From JADLFV01 sp964471555 (GTDB taxonomy: Bacteria > Planctomycetota > Phycisphaerae > Phycisphaerales > Phycisphaeraceae): a stretch of DNA of 8,528 nucleotides. The stretch's first letter is position 1. Every line of letters starts with the position of its first letter. Location: assembly GCA_964471555.1 (NCBI GenBank), contig CAYYGM010000163.1:1-8528 (forward strand), written 5' to 3'. The notes below the pieces were generated by a model that made no database searches, had not been told where the DNA came from, and was given only the letters and a program-made list of their open reading frames with translations. Below are positions 5,404-8,528 of the stretch, in pieces. A program made the position numbers and the translations under genes.

Positions 5404-6921
5404 ATGGCTCGGATTAGCACGGTGATACTGATCGTGTTCGCGGCCGGCTGTTCGATGCACGACGATCGGTCGTGGATTCATCCGCACCGTGAAGGCCAGC
5501 CCTTCGAAGCGCCGGACGTCGATCTGACTTTCTATCGCTCGCCGCAGCAGCGCCTGGGCCAGGATCCCGATCTGTCGGTGGCGGTGGCGATCTCCGGCGG
5601 CGGTGAACGGGCAGCCAACTTCGCGGCCGGGGTGTTCGTCGGCCTCGAACACATCCGCCCCTCGCCGCAGTCAAGCAGCAACGCACTGGGCGAGATCGAC
5701 TACGCCTCGACCATCTCCGGCGGCGGCATGGCCATGGGCGTCTATGTCGCCAGCCTGCACGACTACGTTGCCGCCCACGGCTCGCGCGACGGATATTCCT
5801 TCGAGAAAGCCCTCGATCCAGCCGGAGGCCCCGGCACCGACCCCGATCTGCGCCAGCACCTGGAACGCTCCTACACCGACGTGCTGCTGGAAGGTCTGTT
5901 CTCGCTGACCCGCTTGAGGTTCATCACCCGCGGCAATTTCCTTGAACGTTCCTTCAACGATGAATTGCTCGGCGGCAACTTCCGGGGACGGGGCAATGGC
6001 GACGACCTGACGCTGGGTGATCTGTTCGTGCGGGCCGGTGAGGGGCCGGGCCCGGATTACTATCTGCCGTTCTGGGTGCCCAATGCCTGCTGTTACGAGA
6101 ACGGCGCGATTTTTCCCTTTACGCCCGACATTCTCGAGCTGTATCAGATCACCCGCTACACGCACAATCTCAAGCACGTGACCTTCAGCGACGAACTGCC
6201 GCTGGACTCGCCCGACTATCAGCGCTGGATCGAATCGATGCCCGTGTCGGTGGGCGTCACCGCCAGCGGCAACTTCCCCGGCGCGGTGCCCGCCACCACG
6301 CTCGGCTCGCGCATGGATCCGCTCAACCCCTGGCTGCACCTGTTCGACGGCGGCCTCGCTGACAACCTCGGCGTGATGACCGCCTTGAATCTGCTGCGGC
6401 AGGAACAGCGCCTGGACGCTGAGGCTGACAAACCCAAAGTGCGGCGAAAGGTGCTGATGGTGATCGACGCCTACCAGGGCACGTTCGCGCCCTTTTCCAA
6501 TTCCCGCCGCTCGCCCACCGCCGTCGAGATCACCATCCGCCTGATGACCATCTCCCTGGACTCCTGGCGCGGCCGACATCGCGCCATCCTGCGCTCGGTG
6601 ACCGAAAGCGACGACCCCGACCAGCGCATCACCGTGATCTTTCTGAACTTCGAAGACCTGCTGGGCCTGTACACCTACGAGCCTCTGTACGATGACGACT
6701 TCAACGAGGACGATCTGGCTCAGTTGATGCAGGTGCGTGACGTGAAGGATCGCTGCGACGATTGCGCCTGGTCGCCGTACCTGATGGCCCGCTCGATCGC
6801 CACCAGCTTCGACGTCACGCCCCCCGAGCAGCGATTCCTCCTGGCTGCCGGCCGCTACTGCGCCCGCCTGCACGCCGACGAGATCAGCGCAGCGCTGGGG
6901 TGGAAAGAAAAGACGGATTGA
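5404..6921 (+). CDS. Patatin-like phospholipase lipoprotein
   Basis: 505 residues. The start at ATG 5404 is chosen because MARISTVILIVFAAGC is a lipoprotein signal peptide (lipobox AAGC, lipid anchor on Cys16); the open frame upstream to 5098 is translated repeat. Patatin signatures: oxyanion loop SGGGERAANFAAG (64-76), nucleophile elbow STISGGGMAMG (102-112) with Ser105, and catalytic dyad Asp315 in HLFDGGLADNLGV (312-324). The elbow has Thr103 where GxSxG has Gly. The family hydrolyses acyl esters of phospholipids with a Ser-Asp dyad; the lipid anchor suggests action at the envelope. The C-terminal part (about 350-505), including VLMVIDAYQG and CDDC (451-454), is not otherwise recognised. 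The final codons GAT TGA fall inside the repeat edge GGATTGAACCGC. There is no Shine-Dalgarno. Palindromic repeats flank both ends, so it is probably transcribed alone. Confidence 0.85.
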   Translation: MARISTVILIVFAAGCSMHDDRSWIHPHREGQPFEAPDVDLTFYRSPQQRLGQDPDLSVAVAISGGGERAANFAAGVFVGLEHIRPSPQSSSNALGEIDYASTISGGGMAMGVYVASLHDYVAAHGSRDGYSFEKALDPAGGPGTDPDLRQHLERSYTDVLLEGLFSLTRLRFITRGNFLERSFNDELLGGNFRGRGNGDDLTLGDLFVRAGEGPGPDYYLPFWVPNACCYENGAIFPFTPDILELYQITRYTHNLKHVTFSDELPLDSPDYQRWIESMPVSVGVTASGNFPGAVPATTLGSRMDPLNPWLHLFDGGLADNLGVMTALNLLRQEQRLDAEADKPKVRRKVLMVIDAYQGTFAPFSNSRRSPTAVEITIRLMTISLDSWRGRHRAILRSVTESDDPDQRITVIFLNFEDLLGLYTYEPLYDDDFNEDDLAQLMQVRDVKDRCDDCAWSPYLMARSIATSFDVTPPEQRFLLAAGRYCARLHADEISAALGWKEKTD

Positions 6922-7168
6922 ACCGCAGAGACGCAGAGAGCACAGAGGAAGGCAATAAAGAGAGACCGCAGATTGCGCAGATTTCTGAAGACAGAGAACG
7001 CGGATAAACGCGGATGGGATGCAGATGAACGCGGATAAAACTCAATGTTTGTTGTTTGCTATCAGCGTTTATCTGCGTTCATCCGCGGTTCCAATTTTTT
7101 TGAATCTGTGAAATCTGCGTAATCTGCGGATAGTTTCTCCTCTGTGTCCTCTGCGTCTCTGCGGTTCA
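6915..7168. repeat. Complete nested palindrome A-B-C / C'-B'-A'
   Basis: The left modules are A (6915-6949, edge GGATTGAACCGCAGAG), B (6962-6984) and C (6994-7038, units CGCGGATAAA and GCAGATGAAC). A 23-nt A+T-rich centre follows. The right modules are C' (7062-7092), B' (7102-7136) and A' (7139-7167, ending CTGCGGTTC). The module order matches 4861-5384, but here the arms almost meet, so single-stranded DNA or RNA could fold into one long interrupted hairpin of about 250 nt. It begins inside the last codons of the patatin gene and ends 24 nt before the next start codon. Confidence 0.88.
7018..7101 (+). terminator. Terminator-like C/C' stem with T7 tract
   Basis: The stretch at 7018-7038 (ATGCAGATGAACGCGGATAA) pairs with TTATCTGCGTTCATCCGC (7070-7087) with two wobble or mismatch positions. 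After 7 nt it is followed by seven T residues (7095-7101) on the plus strand. This resembles an intrinsic terminator for the patatin gene, formed from the inner repeat modules. The loop (about 30 nt) is longer than usual. Confidence 0.45.
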
Positions 7169-7191
7169 AACTCGAAATACGGACTCGCCCC

Positions 7192-8121
7192 ATGACACAG
7201 CAACCGCCGACCCCCGTCCTTGTCGTCCACGGCATCGCTCAACGCAAGCGCGACAAGGTCGAAGCCGACGTCGCCCGCATGAACGAAGCGCTGGGCGATC
7301 AGTACGAATTGATCCCCGTGTACTGGGGCGACCTGGGCGCGGACGACGAGCATCTGGATCGGCTGATGGGGCGCTACGAGCAGCGGGCGGAAGGTTTCTG
7401 GTCGATGGCAGCCGACTCGGCGCTGCGGCCGGTGGTCAAGAGCTGGGGCAAGTCGCTGTCGTGGGTGACCAAACGCCGCGGCGATCGTGAACTGGCTGCG
7501 GAGATTCGTGATCTGTCTCGCCGCAATGCCGAGTTGATGGACGAGCGCGTGCGCGGCTACGTCAACGATCGCTTTCAATCGATGCGGCGATGGATGACCG
7601 GCGCCCTGCTGCCCTGGATCGCCGATGTGATGGTCTATCAAAGCCACAGTTACCGCCGCAAAATTCACGAGCGCGTGCGCCAGGTCATGGCTGAACGCTT
7701 GCCTCCGCAGGCGGGCACTGCCGCGATGCCGCTGCACGTGATCGCCCACAGCCTCGGCGGCATCATCATCTTCGACATGGCCATGGCTGAGCACGACCCG
7801 CTGCACATTCAGCACCTGGTCACGCTCGGCTCGCAGCCCGCCTTCTTCCACGTCATCGACCCCCGCGGCAGCCTCACCCCCTTCGCCGGCACACCCGTCA
7901 CATTGCCGCCCAACTTCCGGGGGTGGACCAACATCTGGGATCAGCACGACATGCTGGCCTTCAGCGTGGGCGAAGTTTTTCGTCTGCACGACGGCAAGTT
8001 GCCGCGCGAAATGCCCGTCCGCTGCTTCCGCAGCACCGGCCTGTTCCGCAGCCATCAAGGCTACTGGACCCGCACCGCCGCCCTCCGCTGCATCCGCAAA
8101 GCCCTCGACGAAGCGGATTGA
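7192..8121 (+). CDS. PGAP1-like alpha/beta hydrolase
   Basis: 309 residues. PVLVVHGI (8-15) is the first core strand with the HG oxyanion motif. LHVIAHSLGGIIIFD (181-195) is the nucleophile elbow with Ser187; the form AHSLGG fits the PGAP1-like/serine esterase group. LVTLGSQP (209-216) is the next core strand. Asp253 (or Asp250) in IWDQHDMLAF and His288 in FRSHQGYW complete a likely Ser-Asp-His triad. The region 60-170 is an arginine-rich, mostly helical cap. No signal peptide or membrane segment is present, so it probably acts in the cytoplasm as a lipase or esterase of unknown substrate. ATG 7192 is chosen because the frame upstream to 7144 is translated repeat. No Shine-Dalgarno precedes it (CGCCCC abuts the ATG). 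The last codons GAT TGA lie in the edge of the next repeat, as in the patatin gene upstream. Confidence 0.8.
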   Translation: MTQQPPTPVLVVHGIAQRKRDKVEADVARMNEALGDQYELIPVYWGDLGADDEHLDRLMGRYEQRAEGFWSMAADSALRPVVKSWGKSLSWVTKRRGDRELAAEIRDLSRRNAELMDERVRGYVNDRFQSMRRWMTGALLPWIADVMVYQSHSYRRKIHERVRQVMAERLPPQAGTAAMPLHVIAHSLGGIIIFDMAMAEHDPLHIQHLVTLGSQPAFFHVIDPRGSLTPFAGTPVTLPPNFRGWTNIWDQHDMLAFSVGEVFRLHDGKLPREMPVRCFRSTGLFRSHQGYWTRTAALRCIRKALDEAD

Positions 8122-8217
8122 ACCGCCAAGACGCCAGGATCGCCAAGGGGGGAGATAACGCGGAGACGCCGAGTAGCAGAGACGCGGAGGAAAGCAGCAC
8201 AAGAGAACCGCGGATTT
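8115..8217. repeat. Half element of the repeat family, no partner arm
   Basis: The edge GGATTGAACCGC is the same as at 4861 and 6915, but the first module has a variant unit (GCCAAGACGCCAGGATCGCCAAGG, 8125-8148 region). Degenerate A-type units follow (8157-8190, ending AGCAGAGACGCGGAGG), then a cut B module (GAGAACCGCGGATTT, 8203-8217). No inverse arm occurs before the window ends. It supplies the stop codon of the hydrolase gene. Confidence 0.7.
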
Positions 8218-8528
8218 CCAACCCACCATACCGCATTCACCGCCAATCGCCCTCGGCATATCCCGGATTGAGGAAGTAGGTATTAAATTAATACCTAATC
8301 CTGAGCAGGGCACGTTTGCGTGATCGTTTTGAGAAGCAAACATTCACGGCAACCTTGCTGCTGGCCGCCAGTTCAATCGAAAACACACCACGGGCGTGCG
8401 GCAGGCCGAATCGGCCTCCACCTGCCGCGCGCACCGTGATGGGTTCAATGAGCGCAAACTGCCGCGCTCAAGGGGAAGGCCAGCGTCGGTAAGGCCCCGT
8501 AGAGCCGGTAGGCGACGCGCCTGTCAGC
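8218..8528. other. Region without recognised gene
   Basis: No ORF with a start, ribosome binding site and recognisable product was found. The region contains the perfect dyad at 8277-8297 and a G+C-rich hairpin at 8396-8434 (GTGCGGCAGG against CCTGCCGC-GC-GCAC, with an inner GGCCGA-A-TCGGCC). A smaller stem GAGCGC/GCGCTC lies at about 8449-8470. One minus-strand frame, running from the edge to TAA at 8283-8281, is open except for a single TGA, and might be a decayed gene end. The structured right half may be the leader of a gene beyond the window. Confidence 0.4.
8277..8297. promoter_or_regulatory. Perfect 21-bp operator-like palindrome (copy 2)
   Basis: The half-site TAGGTATTAA, one central A, and the exact inverse half-site. 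It is entirely A+T apart from two GG/CC pairs and stands out from its surroundings. It is typical in size and symmetry of a dimeric repressor operator, and shares TAGGTA-N9-TACCT with 5163-5182. The regulator and the controlled gene (probably to the right of the window) are unknown. Confidence 0.45.

Noticed and set aside
5671..6873. 400-codon minus-strand open frame
   Set aside because: Shadow of the patatin-like gene, without a recognisable motif.
7069..8343. 424-codon minus-strand open frame
   Set aside because: Crosses the hydrolase gene and two repeat elements in antisense; no motif.
8440..8528. Cobalamin riboswitch
   Set aside because: GGGGAAGGC and CGCAAACTG resemble core elements, but the GCCACTG and GATGA elements and a proper 3' AGCCAGGAGACC box are missing.
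8488..8528. Group II intron domain V (AGAGCCGG...)
   Set aside because: The characteristic 34-nt stem with its GAAA-type loop and returning CGGTTC strand is not present.

Overview
The window is G+C-rich, with mostly G or C at third codon positions in the recognisable genes. It reads like a chromosomal segment of a planctomycete-type bacterium (Planctomycetota, perhaps Phycisphaerae). This assignment is an inference from three things: a secreted heparinase II/III-type lyase, a GTP-type PEP carboxykinase, and intergenic spaces filled with short-unit palindromic repeats of a kind often mis-annotated as proteins. Nothing in the window fixes the taxon.

Layout. (a) 1-1296, minus: 5' part of a secreted heparinase II/III-like polysaccharide lyase that runs off the left edge. 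(b) 1297-1530: divergent control region. (c) 1531-3363, plus: complete GTP-dependent phosphoenolpyruvate carboxykinase, pckG. (d) 3500-3721, minus: small YjfB-type putative motility protein. (e) 3939-4823, minus: lipoprotein N-acetylmuramoyl-L-alanine amidase of the Amidase_2/AmpD type. (f) 5404-6921, plus: patatin-like phospholipase lipoprotein. (g) 7192-8121, plus: PGAP1/GPI-inositol-deacylase-like alpha/beta hydrolase. (h) 8218-8528: no recognised gene, but a perfect 21-bp dyad and a strong hairpin.

From 3395 to 8217 every junction between genes is occupied by one family of repeats built from 9-10 bp units (ACGCAGAGG, ACGCAGATG, ACGCGGATGA and relatives). They occur as simple hairpins (3395-3490, 3834-3927), as two large nested palindromes with module order A-B-C...C'-B'-A' (4861-5384, 6915-7168), and as one half element (8115-8217). 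The repeats fit the genes tightly. The stop codons of the patatin and the alpha/beta hydrolase genes lie inside the repeat edge GGATTGAACCGC, and the same two genes begin 23 and 24 nt after the far edge of a repeat. The segment therefore looks like single-gene cassettes separated by palindromes. This repeat architecture is the most unusual aspect of the window.

The genes do not form one pathway. pckG is central metabolism (gluconeogenesis/anaplerosis), the lyase is polysaccharide degradation, and the amidase, patatin and hydrolase are envelope or lipid hydrolases. Changes of strand and a palindrome in every gap from pckG to the right edge argue for separate transcription units.
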